A DNA stretch of 64,000 nucleotides from Treponema sp. (GTDB lineage: Bacteria; Spirochaetota; Spirochaetia; Treponematales; Treponemataceae). The stretch lies in contig JAGBIY010000003.1 in assembly GCA_017934745.1 (NCBI GenBank), positions 1 to 64,000 on the forward strand, in the 5' to 3' direction. Shown here piece after piece: positions 23,628 to 32,406 of the stretch. A program made the position numbers and the translations under genes. How positions within the stretch are numbered: position 1 is the stretch's first letter; each line of letters starts with the position of its first letter. The notes under the pieces are model-generated. The model was not told the DNA's origin. It was given only the letters and a program-made list of their open reading frames with translations, and ran no database searches.

Positions 23628-26330
23628 CTAGTTCACCTGACCAGAAATGTTGACAGTGCAGGTAGACGGATACGCCCCTGCTTCACAAGCACTTGCTCCC
23701 GTTGATTCTCCAGCCATGAACCAGAGATAGTTCAAAGCCGTACACCCTGCAAAGGCATTTGATTTTACAGACCATGTAAGACTGTTTGTGAAACGTACAC
23801 TCGTAAGAGACGTACAATCTTTGAATGTATAGGCAGAGATAGTTCTTCCAGCATAAAGCTCGACAGAGTTGAGCCCATCGCACTTGTAGAAAGTGTAGCC
23901 GTTTGTAGAACTTGAGGAAGAAGCTGACGTAAGACTAAGAGCAAGGCTATCCATTGTATGGCAGCCCGCAAACGCATAAGGGCGAACAGACTCAAAAGAG
24001 AAGCATGGAGAATACACTACGTAGTTGTAGCCATTGTCTTCTTCTCCTGGATATTTAGCAATCAACTCCTCTTTTGTAACAAGTTTGAGTGCTGGAGGAC
24101 ATGCAAACAAAGTGGTTCCATCGTAAGAAGTGAGGACAGGAAGAGGAGCGTAAGAGGTGTGTCCATATTGAAGAGATCGCTGATTATCCCAAGCAGTCCA
24201 TTCTGCTTGGTTTGAAATATCAGGCGCATCTCCCAATGTAGGGTCAGCCTCGAAATACAACAACTCCAGATATGCGCAGAGACCCGAATACGATGAAGCC
24301 CACGTTGTAGGAATTGCCTTGAAGCTCGTGTTTCCGCTTGCCACGTTGAACGAGGCGATATTCGTACATCCAGCGAAAGCTCCGTCGGCGATGTCTGTGA
24401 TGTTCGAAGCGATTGTTGCCGTTGTTTCTGGATAAGCCGTCGGGTAGCGGACGATTTTATTGCCGTTGTTGGCGTACAAAATGCCATCGGCTGCGCTGAA
24501 CGTGCTGTTTCCGACTGCGACAGCGAAGGCCGTGAAGTTCCAGCCCAAGTCAATGAAGCCGACTTCCGTGACGGAAGGCGGAATCGTCAATTTTGTTATG
24601 AACGAGCTCAACTCTCCAGAAATTTCCGTGAACGAAGCGTTCTTGAAAGAGATTGAAGCGTAAGCCTTTGCCGATTCAAGAGCAGCGGCAATCGAAGCGT
24701 TGATTGTGGAAAAGTCAGAAGCAGCGTCGGTGATGATGATTTCGTATGGAGAAGTGGCGGTATTGTTGCCTAGCTCCGCAATAAGAGAGGAAAGATTCTC
24801 GGAAGATGTTTCATAGCCTTTTCGCAAGGCGCCGGAATCTGAAACGCACCAGAACGAACCGTCGGCAGGTGGTTTCAGAGAGAATTTCGCGCACGCGTCC
24901 GACAGGGAAACACCGGAGCCGGAAGCGGTTCCGACGACCACAAGCCCCACTTCGTACTCGGCAGGGACAAGCTGAATCTGGGAGGAGTTTGCGAATTTTC
25001 CCGCAACAGTAACCAACGCTTCTTTTTCGATGTAGATTTCATCGACAACCGCATCTCCTGAAATTCTGAATGTACCACCGGCCATACCACTGTCTTCAGC
25101 GGGAGCGGCGACTAACACACCACAGGTACTTACTGTCTGCCCATAATCGTAATCAGATTCGTAATAAGGATACGAATGGTTTTCGCCGATGTAGCCGCCT
25201 GTCATCTCAAACGTCGTATTCTTGCCAACAGAGACGACTCCCAGACCTGCCACATTGTCCGTTATGCGCCCGCCTTCCATTTTGAGAGTGGAACCATTTG
25301 TAATCCTGACGACAGGATTGTAAATGGACATGGAATGTTCAACATCATTATTGTTTCCAGCTATGAGAACACCGTCCTTTATTGTTACGTTCGCTGGAAT
25401 TGAAACAGAATTTTCAGTCTCCGAATCGGTATAGCTCACTCCAACAGCCAAGGCTTCTCCACTTTTCGAAAATCCGCCTGTGAGCTTTATGTTCTTCAAA
25501 ATTACTGGAACGGAAGTCGCAACAAGGAGAACAGGTGTGCTTTTTCCATTCGTCTCTGCCGAAAAATTCGCATTGATTCCGTCAACCGCCTCGCCACCCA
25601 CAAGCGGGTTCTTTCCCCGTAAAGTGATGGACTTGGCGAGAATCGGAGATTTTTTCTTGTATGACCAATACTCCGTCTCGACAGCCTCAACTTCGGCGAT
25701 GAACTGACCGGCGCATAGTTTTTCGGAATTGAAAGACCTTCCGAGCATTCCGTCCACAAAAATCGTGTAGTCCTCGTTCTCATTGTCCATCAAAGCGACT
25801 GCGGCAGCAATGCTTGCGAGTGGATTTTCCTGTGTTCCGTCTCCACTCTCATCGCTTCCGGTCGCGGAAACATAGATTTTTATTGAAACTTTCCTCAAAG
25901 AGATTGCAAGGAAGTTCTCCCCTCCCTCGATTCTTACTGAATCAGACTTTCCTTCATACAAAACTGTCTTTTTTCCGTCATCGACACTGTAGGCAACAGC
26001 CTCGGCATACAAAACAGAGCCTACAGGAATGTTCTCGAAGCGGATTTCGGCGTTCTTTACGACAGGAACAGTCTTTGTCCTTTTTTCAGCGCCCCTCAAA
26101 TTCACTTCAAAGAAAAGCCCGTCCATCTCCTCCGCCGAAATCGAACGCGATGAACTTGGACAGTTCCGCACATCCGCCTCGGCAGAAATTTTTTGAACAA
26201 TGGATTCGTCCATCACAAAGCGCAGAGACGCACAGTCCTCTGAGCCGGCGTGGGAGCACGAGGTCAGCAACAAAGAAACGGCAAAAAACGCAGCAAAAAA
26301 GGCAGCCGCACATTTCGCAAGATTTTTCAT
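23628..26330 (-). CDS. Large BspA-like leucine-rich-repeat lipoprotein
   Basis: 900-residue surface lipoprotein. The start at 26330 follows GGAGG and gives a signal peptide ending LLLTSC. N-terminal ~150 residues include a beta-sandwich-like region. Residues about 160-480 look like a right-handed beta-helix opened by the motif KIYVSATGSDESGDGTQENP, with repeated GGRITDNVAG and GGYIGENHS turns. The C-terminal ~350 residues are LRR_5/BspA-type repeats (DIADGAFAGCTNIASFNV, SVRPYAFAGCHTMDSLAL, ISAYTFKDCTSLTSVRF). BspA-like proteins bind host matrix or other bacteria. The stop lies shortly after the ABC relic, convergent. Confidence 0.88.
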   Translation of the reverse strand: MKNLAKCAAAFFAAFFAVSLLLTSCSHAGSEDCASLRFVMDESIVQKISAEADVRNCPSSSRSISAEEMDGLFFEVNLRGAEKRTKTVPVVKNAEIRFENIPVGSVLYAEAVAYSVDDGKKTVLYEGKSDSVRIEGGENFLAISLRKVSIKIYVSATGSDESGDGTQENPLASIAAAVALMDNENEDYTIFVDGMLGRSFNSEKLCAGQFIAEVEAVETEYWSYKKKSPILAKSITLRGKNPLVGGEAVDGINANFSAETNGKSTPVLLVATSVPVILKNIKLTGGFSKSGEALAVGVSYTDSETENSVSIPANVTIKDGVLIAGNNNDVEHSMSIYNPVVRITNGSTLKMEGGRITDNVAGLGVVSVGKNTTFEMTGGYIGENHSYPYYESDYDYGQTVSTCGVLVAAPAEDSGMAGGTFRISGDAVVDEIYIEKEALVTVAGKFANSSQIQLVPAEYEVGLVVVGTASGSGVSLSDACAKFSLKPPADGSFWCVSDSGALRKGYETSSENLSSLIAELGNNTATSPYEIIITDAASDFSTINASIAAALESAKAYASISFKNASFTEISGELSSFITKLTIPPSVTEVGFIDLGWNFTAFAVAVGNSTFSAADGILYANNGNKIVRYPTAYPETTATIASNITDIADGAFAGCTNIASFNVASGNTSFKAIPTTWASSYSGLCAYLELLYFEADPTLGDAPDISNQAEWTAWDNQRSLQYGHTSYAPLPVLTSYDGTTLFACPPALKLVTKEELIAKYPGEEDNGYNYVVYSPCFSFESVRPYAFAGCHTMDSLALSLTSASSSSSTNGYTFYKCDGLNSVELYAGRTISAYTFKDCTSLTSVRFTNSLTWSVKSNAFAGCTALNYLWFMAGESTGASACEAGAYPSTCTVNISGQVN

Positions 26331-26465
26331 AAAGGCCTCCGATTTAAGCAACACTTACAATAATTTACAGTCGATTTTAATGAGCAAGGTTTTTGATGCC
26401 TATTTTATATCATGCACTTGAGGATTTGTATAGGAAAATTCAGCGAATGGAAAAATACGAAACAA

Positions 26466-26493
26466 AGCCCCACAGACGTTGCGTTTGTGGGGC
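26466..26493 (-). terminator. Terminator overlapping the tonB stop
   Basis: AGCCCCACA and TGTGGGGCT form a 9-bp stem directly after the tonB stop codon. T-rich sequence flanks both sides, so it may act in both directions. Confidence 0.75.
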
Positions 26494-27213
26494 TCATTTT
26501 TTTTCAAGCGAAAAATCCATCGTGAACGTGAGCGTCATCGCATTCTGTCCTTTTTTCATTTTTTTGAAGGGAGACGCTTTTTTTACGGCGGCAAGGCAGG
26601 CTTCGTTCAGGATTTCGTGCTCGCTTTTTTCAAGGATTTCAGTTTCCGAAACATTTCCGTCAGGATTTATGACGATGCGGACGCGCACTTTTCCTTCCAA
26701 GCCTTTCGAGCGGGCGGGATACGGATAAACCTTTTTAGAAGCAATCCGGCCGAGAGCGTAGGACTTGTATGAAGCAAGCGCTTTTTTTTCGGAATCAGAA
26801 AGAGCTGACCCAGGCAAAGCGTTTTCTGAAGAGGATTCTGCATTTTCCGCGCTTGATTCAACGTCTTCGACAGGAGCGGCTTCCGAAACATTCTCCACGA
26901 TTTTTTCTTCTGTCGCTTCGATTTTTTCTTCGACTTTAGGCTTTCTCGGAATCACATCTTTTTTCGGCACGTTCAGTTTTTTTTCGACTTTCTTGGCAGG
27001 CGCAGTTTTTTGAACCGGAACGGCTTTCTTCTTTCTCTTTGCCACGCTCACAAGCGAAACTGATTTTTCAACTGCCGGTTCGGAAGCATTTCCCTGATTT
27101 TGAAAATTCCACAAGGGAACGGCGAGAATCGTAAAAAAAAGAGCGAACGTGCAGAAAGCAGAGAAAATCCAGCGGTTCCGCCCGCGGTTCAATTCAATCT
27201 TCAATCGAGTCAT
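26494..27213 (-). CDS. tonB: TonB energy-transducing protein
   Basis: 239-residue TonB. One N-terminal membrane helix (about 15-35, FSAFCTFALFFTILAVPL) is followed by a Lys/Glu/Pro-rich periplasmic spacer (KKKAVPVQKTAPAKK, VIPRKPKVEEKIEATEEK). The C-terminal TonB domain (about 150-235) has the signature YPYPARSKGLEGKVRVRIVI and NPDGNVSETEILEKS. It couples the ExbB/ExbD proton motor to outer-membrane receptors such as the one at 20292-22325. The start overlaps the exbD stop by 20 bases, so it is third in the exbB-exbD-tonB operon. Confidence 0.92.
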   Translation of the reverse strand: MTRLKIELNRGRNRWIFSAFCTFALFFTILAVPLWNFQNQGNASEPAVEKSVSLVSVAKRKKKAVPVQKTAPAKKVEKKLNVPKKDVIPRKPKVEEKIEATEEKIVENVSEAAPVEDVESSAENAESSSENALPGSALSDSEKKALASYKSYALGRIASKKVYPYPARSKGLEGKVRVRIVINPDGNVSETEILEKSEHEILNEACLAAVKKASPFKKMKKGQNAMTLTFTMDFSLEKK

Positions 27214-27607
27214 GGACGATTCCTATCCGGCTGATTCCGGCATTCTGGATTTTTGTGAGAATTTGGACAATGCGCTCAAATTCCACAGTGCGCTCGCATT
27301 CAAGGGAAAGAGCGAGATTCTGGTTTTCCGAGTACATTTTTTCCAAAATCGGCTCAAGTTCTTCCAGACTGACGATTTTTCCGTCGAGCTCCATTTGATT
27401 TGCGTTCACGGCGAGGACTTTTGTTGAATCCTGCTGCTCGCTCTCGGCAGTCTCCTCGCTCCGAGGCAAATCAAGCGGCAGCGAAGCCTTTTTGAACTGC
27501 GTGGAAACCATGAAAAAAATCAGCAGAATGAAAATCACATCAATCATCGAAGTGATGTTGATTGAAAGCTCCTCCTCCGAGTGTTTCAAAAATTCCAAAT
27601 TCACCAT
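27194..27607 (-). CDS. exbD: ExbD/TolR biopolymer transport protein
   Basis: 137-residue ExbD. It has a short cytoplasmic N terminus, one membrane helix with the conserved Asp (SINITSMIDVIFILLIFFMV, Asp about residue 23), and a periplasmic domain. The Asp carries protons with ExbB to energise TonB. The motif KASLPLDLPRSE after the helix is characteristic. Translationally linked to tonB by overlap and 20 bp behind exbB. Confidence 0.94.
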   Translation of the reverse strand: MVNLEFLKHSEEELSINITSMIDVIFILLIFFMVSTQFKKASLPLDLPRSEETAESEQQDSTKVLAVNANQMELDGKIVSLEELEPILEKMYSENQNLALSLECERTVEFERIVQILTKIQNAGISRIGIVHDSIED

Positions 27608-27626
27608 AATTCCCCATTCTCAACTC

Positions 27627-28148
27627 TCAACTCTCCCCCTCCTCGTACAAACTCATCGCCAAAATCCGCTTTTCGATGATTCGCTTGAAAGTGCGGTAAC
27701 ACAAAAGCGACGGAATCGAAATGACCATGCCGAAAGCCGTTGTGAGCATGGCTTCCCAGATTCCGCCCGACAATTCCTGGATGTTCACGTTCGCGCCCGC
27801 CTGCGAAAGTTTGGAGAAGGCGCCGATGAGTCCCGTGACCGTTCCCAAAAGCCCAAGCGACGGTGCGACCGAGCTGATGAAGTTCAAGAACCAGAGTCCG
27901 CGGTTCATCTCGTAGTACAGAATCGAGCATTCGGAATTGAATCTTTTCGTTTTTTCCTTTTCATCGACGTTTTCATAGTCCGACATTTTCTTCTTGAGCC
28001 GGGCAAGGACATCGCGCTCGCTCCCCTTCCGCGTCTGAAAAAAATAAATCGCGCGTTCAAGGCACTGGCAGAAGCAGAAGCAGAGAAGAGCCGCAAGCAC
28101 CCAGTTTATCGGCCCGCCGAGATTTATGAATTGAATCAGTTTCATCAT
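27627..28148 (-). CDS. exbB: ExbB/TolQ-type proton channel protein
   Basis: 173-residue MotA/TolQ/ExbB-family protein, somewhat short for the family. The first helix is GPINWVLAALLCFCFCQCLE. The conserved hairpin region contains LWFLNFISSVAPSLGLLGTVTGLIGAF and GISE-type sequence (SGGIWEAMLTTAFGMVISIP). It forms the proton channel with ExbD that powers TonB. First gene of the operon. The ATG at 28148 has GGGGAA upstream; a second ATG follows at once. Confidence 0.92.
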   Translation of the reverse strand: MMKLIQFINLGGPINWVLAALLCFCFCQCLERAIYFFQTRKGSERDVLARLKKKMSDYENVDEKEKTKRFNSECSILYYEMNRGLWFLNFISSVAPSLGLLGTVTGLIGAFSKLSQAGANVNIQELSGGIWEAMLTTAFGMVISIPSLLCYRTFKRIIEKRILAMSLYEEGES

Positions 28149-28166
28149 TAGAATTTCCCCAAAGTT

Positions 28167-28205
28167 TTAGTATGCTAACTTAAATTAGTCGTTGCAAACT
28201 GTCAA
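28167..28205 (-). promoter_or_regulatory. exbB promoter with metal-box-like sequence
   Basis: On the minus strand TTGACA (28200-28205), a 17-bp spacer and TAAGTT (28177-28182). TTAAGTTAGCATACTAA (28167-28183) overlaps the -10 and resembles the GTTAG/CTAAC repeat in front of the TonB-dependent receptor. Confidence 0.5.
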
Positions 28206-28267
28206 TAAAGGAAAAACACTATTGAGCATTTTTCGCAACAACAAGCCGTAGTCGCAGCAAGCCCCCA

Positions 28268-28296
28268 TTGCCGTTTTTTTTAAGTTTTCGTAAATT
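28268..28296 (+). promoter_or_regulatory. Promoter abutting the MBL-fold gene
   Basis: TTGCCG (28268-28273), a 17-bp spacer and TAAATT (28291-28296). The -10 ends six bases before the ATG, leaving no room for a ribosome-binding site. Confidence 0.55.
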
Positions 28297-28302
28297 TTCC
28301 AG

Positions 28303-29412
28303 ATGAAGAAGATTATGATTTTGATTATCGCAGTTTTGCTTGTCGTGACTTTTCCGCTGTACGCTGTGTTCTTTCTGCCCGGTGTAGGAGGAAAGCCCAC
28401 GAAAGAGGACAGGGCCGACTACGCGCGACGCGCTCCGAATTTCGACGGAAAGGCCTTCCACAACGAAGAGGAAGTGGCCGTGATGGTGAAGGACGCAGGA
28501 GAGGACGAGAACACGGCCTCCACGAAGGACGTCCGCCCGAAGACCGCCCTCCCTGTCATGGAGCCGACTTTTTCGGCGACACCGGCGGAAGATGATTTCA
28601 CCGTCACATGGTTCGGACACTCGTCGCTTCTAGTGCAGGTCGCGGGAAAGAACATTCTTTTGGACCCCGTTTTCAGCGAAAAGCTCTCCCCTGTTTCATG
28701 GATTGGAATCGGCAGATTCACACCGTGCCCGGTCACCGTCTCAGACCTGCCGGAAATCGATTTGATGATTCTCTCACACGACCACTACGACCACCTCGAC
28801 TACAAGGTGATGAAGGAGATTTCAGCGAAAGTGAAGCGCGTGATAGTCCCGCTCGGAGTTGAAGCGCACCTTCGGAAATGGAAATTCGACATGGACAAGG
28901 TGGAGAACCTTGCCTGGTGGGAAGAAAGCGTGGGCGAAGACGGACTGACGGTCGCCTGCACCCCGGCCCAGCACTTTTCCGGCCGCTGGCTCACAGGACG
29001 AAACCAGACACTCTGGGCGAGCTGGGTTTTGAAGGCGGGCGGAAAGCAGATTTTCTACAACGGCGACTCAGGTTTCGCGTCCCACTACGAGAGAATCCAC
29101 GAAAAATACGGCGACTTCGATTTCGCCTTGATGGAATGCGGACAGTACAACAAAAGATGGGCCAGCATCCACTCGTTCCCCGAAGAAGGCGGCGACGCGA
29201 TGAAAATCTTGGGCGCGCACCTTGCCATGCCGATACACTGGGGAGCGTTCGTCCTCGCAAGGCACGCGTGGGACGACTCGGTGGAGCGTTTTTCGCGCCA
29301 CGCCGAGGAGACAGGGCTGAATTTCATCACACCAAAAATCGGGGAGACAGTCGATTTGACGCAGGAAAACCTTTCGCAATTCCAGGAGAAATGGTGGCGC
29401 GAGATAGAATAG
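28303..29412 (+). CDS. Metallo-beta-lactamase-fold hydrolase (NAPE-PLD/UlaG-like)
   Basis: 369-residue protein with an N-terminal hydrophobic segment (IMILIIAVLLVVTFPLYAVF) that is probably a membrane anchor or signal. A metallo-hydrolase domain follows. The zinc motif is SHDHYDHLD (about 152-160), preceded by VTWFGHSSLLVQVAGKNILLDP. Further ligands are in AQHFSGR, YNGDSG and MPIHWGAF. This is the NAPE-PLD/RomA-like branch acting on phosphodiester or lipid-type substrates in the envelope; the substrate is unknown. The ATG lacks a Shine-Dalgarno and has a -10 box six bases upstream. The TAG stop is shared with the end of repeat copy B. Confidence 0.88.
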   Translation: MKKIMILIIAVLLVVTFPLYAVFFLPGVGGKPTKEDRADYARRAPNFDGKAFHNEEEVAVMVKDAGEDENTASTKDVRPKTALPVMEPTFSATPAEDDFTVTWFGHSSLLVQVAGKNILLDPVFSEKLSPVSWIGIGRFTPCPVTVSDLPEIDLMILSHDHYDHLDYKVMKEISAKVKRVIVPLGVEAHLRKWKFDMDKVENLAWWEESVGEDGLTVACTPAQHFSGRWLTGRNQTLWASWVLKAGGKQIFYNGDSGFASHYERIHEKYGDFDFALMECGQYNKRWASIHSFPEEGGDAMKILGAHLAMPIHWGAFVLARHAWDDSVERFSRHAEETGLNFITPKIGETVDLTQENLSQFQEKWWREIE

Positions 29413-29580
29413 GTCGAATGTCGAGTTTATGCATATCGTAGTTGCAGAAACAAGCTCCCAGCGGGAACCCGGCCATCAAAACGGCAGTACCGCTTCGCGG
29501 TGGCTGAGTGTTTTGATGGACGGAACCCCGCTTCCGCTCGTTTCTGCCATTGCACTGTGAAAACTCGACTTTCGCCCTAA
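29410..29580. repeat. Interspersed structured repeat, copy B (intact, 171 bp)
   Basis: Terminal inverted repeats are GGTCGAATGTCGAGTTT at the left and AAACTCGACTTTCGCCC at the right. Nested inside are CTCCCAGCGGGAACC, an ATCAAAAC/GTTTTGAT stem and the ACCGCNNNGCGGT cap. Orientation is opposite to copies A and C. The element begins in the TAG stop codon of the MBL-fold gene. Confidence 0.88.
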
Positions 29581-29638
29581 TACATTTTTCAATTGAGATT
29601 TCCGCCCAAACCACTGTAGAATCAACATCGAAAAAACT

Positions 29639-30067
29639 ATGGATTGGACTATAAAAACTTTCGACGAACTTACAGCAAGAGAAATCTACGAAATCCTCAA
29701 ATCACGGGCGGAAATTTTCGTGAAGGAACAGCGAATCATCTACGTCGACCAAGACGATGTGGACTACAGGAGCTGGCACATATTCGCGACGGAAAACGGA
29801 AGGGTCTGTGCGTACATGAGGGCGTTCAAGGAAGGCGAAGACACCGTAAAAATCGGCCGAGTCCTGACTCTCGTCCATGGAAAGGGCATCGGCACTAGAC
29901 TGATGAAATACGCCATCGATGAACTCAAGCCAAAATGCAGGAAAATCATCATGGACGCACAGAAGCACGCCGTTCCATTCTACCAGCGGCTGGGATTCAG
30001 AACCACGTCGGAGGAATACCTTGAAGAGGGCATTCCCCATTTCGACATGGAGCTGGAGTTTTCATGA
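29639..30067 (+). CDS. GNAT acetyltransferase, ElaA family
   Basis: 142-residue N-acetyltransferase. The ElaA pattern is clear: LTAREIYEILKSRAEIFVKEQ, then YVDQDDVDYRSWHIF, IGRVLTLVHGKGIGTRLM (acetyl-CoA binding) and FYQRLGFRTTSEEYLEEGIPH. It transfers an acetyl group from acetyl-CoA to an unknown amine. TTGAGA (29593-29598), an 18-bp spacer and TAGAAT (29617-29622) lie 16 bases before the ATG, giving a very short leader without a Shine-Dalgarno. A second GNAT gene follows 36 bp on. Confidence 0.9.
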   Translation: MDWTIKTFDELTAREIYEILKSRAEIFVKEQRIIYVDQDDVDYRSWHIFATENGRVCAYMRAFKEGEDTVKIGRVLTLVHGKGIGTRLMKYAIDELKPKCRKIIMDAQKHAVPFYQRLGFRTTSEEYLEEGIPHFDMELEFS

Positions 30068-30103
30068 ACAACGACTGAACAAAAATAAAAAACGGAGAGA
30101 AAA

Positions 30104-30631
30104 ATGTTGGAACTGAAGGAATTCGAGCTAAAAGACGAGGCTGTTCTCCGCAAGGAATGGGAATTCATCAGAGACTTGCCGGAAAACGAGAACGGTTTTA
30201 CAAATGCGGCGCACGGAATAGGCTGGGACGAATTTTTAGGAAAATACATTCCGAGGCGAATCCAGTTTCTGACGGGAGAATCGTTGGAAGAAGGACTTGT
30301 GAGACAGGCGGATTATCTTTTGTGGGCAGACGACGCAATTGCGGGAATTTTCAGAATCAGAGCGGAGTTGAACGACTTTCTCCGCAATGTGGACGGCGGC
30401 CATATCGGCTATGGAATAAAGCGGGAATTTCGAGGAAAGGGACTCGCCACATACGGTTTGCGTCTCGCCCTCGCCGTTCTGCAGGAAAAAACGTCCGACA
30501 AAGAAGCGATTTTGTTCTGCAGAAAAGACAATCCCGCATCGCTCCGCGTAATGCAGAAAAACGGCGCGAGAATCTTCTGCGAGACCGACGAGAATTTTTC
30601 GGTGCGGATTCCACTGCGGCGCGCTACCTGA
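30104..30631 (+). CDS. GNAT-family acetyltransferase
   Basis: 175-residue acetyltransferase. The acetyl-CoA loop is IKREFRGKGLATYGLRLAL (about 108-126), and NPASLRVMQKNGARIFCE near the C terminus is typical of GNAT enzymes. The N-terminal half (WEFIRDLPENENGFTNAAHG) matches the YkkB-like group that acts on small molecules, but the substrate is unknown. CGGAGAG precedes the ATG. Probably co-transcribed with the ElaA-type gene. Convergent with the ABC exporter operon; only 32 bp separate the stop codons. Confidence 0.87.
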   Translation: MLELKEFELKDEAVLRKEWEFIRDLPENENGFTNAAHGIGWDEFLGKYIPRRIQFLTGESLEEGLVRQADYLLWADDAIAGIFRIRAELNDFLRNVDGGHIGYGIKREFRGKGLATYGLRLALAVLQEKTSDKEAILFCRKDNPASLRVMQKNGARIFCETDENFSVRIPLRRAT

Positions 30632-30663
30632 ACCGAATCTCCACGAACTGGCAGGATATTTTT

Positions 30664-32406
30664 TCACACGCTCCAGGCCGCTTCTTCTGTCTGGAGGCGG
30701 AGCATCTGGGCAAAGAGCGAATCCTTTTTGTTCCGCAAGGCATTTGGCGAGCCTTCCTCGGCCACCTTGCCGTCTTTCAAGACAATGATTTTGTCCGCCG
30801 CCTCCACGGTGCGCAGGCGGTGGGCAATCACAAGGACGGTTTTTCCCTGCAAAAGCCTTGAGAGCGCGCCCTGGACCTCGCTTTCGTTTTCCACATCAAG
30901 GGAAGCAGTGGCTTCGTCCAAGAGCACGATGGGAGCGTTTTTAAGAAGGGCGCGGGCAATGGAAATGCGCTGCCGCTCGCCGCCTGAAAGTTTCGCTCCG
31001 TTCTCGCCGATTTTTGTGCCGTAGCCGTCGGGAAGTTTTGAGACAAAATCATCGCAATTGGCAGCCTTTGCCGCCTGAATGACTTCCTCATCGCTGGCGC
31101 CGTGCTTTCCCAGCCGGATGTTTTCCATCACCGTGTCGTCAAAGAGAACCACATCCTGAAAGACCATTGCATAATCCGTGAGGAGAGTTTCAGGCTCAAC
31201 GGTAGAAATATCGATTCCGCCCACTTTGATTGTTCCCGCCGTCGCATCCCAGAGCCGGGCCGCAAGCCTTGCGCAGGTGCTTTTTCCGCTTCCGCTTGGG
31301 CCTACAAGGGCTGTAACTTCCCCCTCTTTCGCGGTAAAAGTCACGCCGTCAAGAACTTTTCCGTCATCATAGGAAAAAGAAACATTCTCAAAAACAATGT
31401 CGTGTCCTTCAGGCTTGAATTCTTCACTTCCTGAAGCTGATTTCGAGTCCTGAATTTCCATGAGCCGTTCTGCCGAAACTTCCGACAAAAAGACTTCCGC
31501 AATCAAGGCGAGGCTCTGGTCAAAGGGCGCGTAGATTCTCGTAATCACCAGAAGGAACATGAAAAGCGTCATAAAATCGATTCCGCCCGAAAGGATAAGC
31601 GTCGCTCCCGTAAGAATCGTGGTGGCCACACCCAGACGCATGATGACGCTGGCCGCATTCACGAAGATTCCTGTGGCAAGTTCCCCGTGAATCAAAGATT
31701 TTTCCTGCAGGTCGATTTTTCTGTCCAGTTCCGAAAGATATTTCTCTTCCTGATTCGTCGCATGGATTTCACGGATGTTTTCGATTGTCTCCTGCATTCC
31801 GTCCGAAACCACAAGACTGGCCATTTTCGCATCCGCCGCATTTTTCTCTGCCATCTTCCGGCTTGCGAACAGAAGAGCGAAAGCCACGGGAACGCCCCAG
31901 AGACAGGCAATGGCTAGCCGCCAGTCATAAAAAGCAAGCATAAGGGCGATAATGGCCGTGGAAATATAAGAACCGTACATGTAGCCCAAGACATGAGACC
32001 AGACATGTTCCATGCGGTTCACATCGCTCATAATCGTTTCCGTCAAATCCGCCAAATCCCGCTTTCCAAAAAACGAAAGGGGAAGCTGCCTGAGCCGCTC
32101 AGCAAGGGAAATCCGCATGTGTTTAACTTCGCCGTAGACAAGGCCGTAAGTCGAGCGGTACTGCTGCAAGTGGGTCACAAGAGAAAGGATGACGAATCCA
32201 CCCACCGCCGAAAGAAAAATCCATGCAGGGGGCAAGTTCTCTCCCTCCGTGCGGCTTTTCATAAAGGCTTCCATCAAAAAGTAGAGGATTCCCATGCCTC
32301 CCATCACCACGAGATTCACGATGACAGTCCAGAAAGTGCCTTTTTTTGTGTTTGAAACGCCCCTGTCCGAGAGGGCGTATTTTCGCTTGAAGTTTTTGGT
32401 GAACAT
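30664..32406 (-). CDS. ABC exporter ATPase/permease, second subunit
   Basis: 580-residue fused ABC protein, last gene of the six-gene MMPL operon. The membrane domain includes MAEKNAADAKMASLVVSDGM and ENIREIHATNQEEKYL. The ATPase has Walker A GPSGSGKST, signature LSGGERQRISIARALL, Walker B PIVLLDEATASLD and H-loop IAHRLRT. The ATG at 32406 follows GGGGAGG and shares TAATG with the stop of the preceding gene, so the two are coupled and form a heterodimer. Its last ~75 codons are the part kept in the relic at 23345-23580. Pairs of this type are often annotated as metallophore or multidrug carriers; the substrate is unknown. Confidence 0.88.
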   Translation of the reverse strand: MFTKNFKRKYALSDRGVSNTKKGTFWTVIVNLVVMGGMGILYFLMEAFMKSRTEGENLPPAWIFLSAVGGFVILSLVTHLQQYRSTYGLVYGEVKHMRISLAERLRQLPLSFFGKRDLADLTETIMSDVNRMEHVWSHVLGYMYGSYISTAIIALMLAFYDWRLAIACLWGVPVAFALLFASRKMAEKNAADAKMASLVVSDGMQETIENIREIHATNQEEKYLSELDRKIDLQEKSLIHGELATGIFVNAASVIMRLGVATTILTGATLILSGGIDFMTLFMFLLVITRIYAPFDQSLALIAEVFLSEVSAERLMEIQDSKSASGSEEFKPEGHDIVFENVSFSYDDGKVLDGVTFTAKEGEVTALVGPSGSGKSTCARLAARLWDATAGTIKVGGIDISTVEPETLLTDYAMVFQDVVLFDDTVMENIRLGKHGASDEEVIQAAKAANCDDFVSKLPDGYGTKIGENGAKLSGGERQRISIARALLKNAPIVLLDEATASLDVENESEVQGALSRLLQGKTVLVIAHRLRTVEAADKIIVLKDGKVAEEGSPNALRNKKDSLFAQMLRLQTEEAAWSV

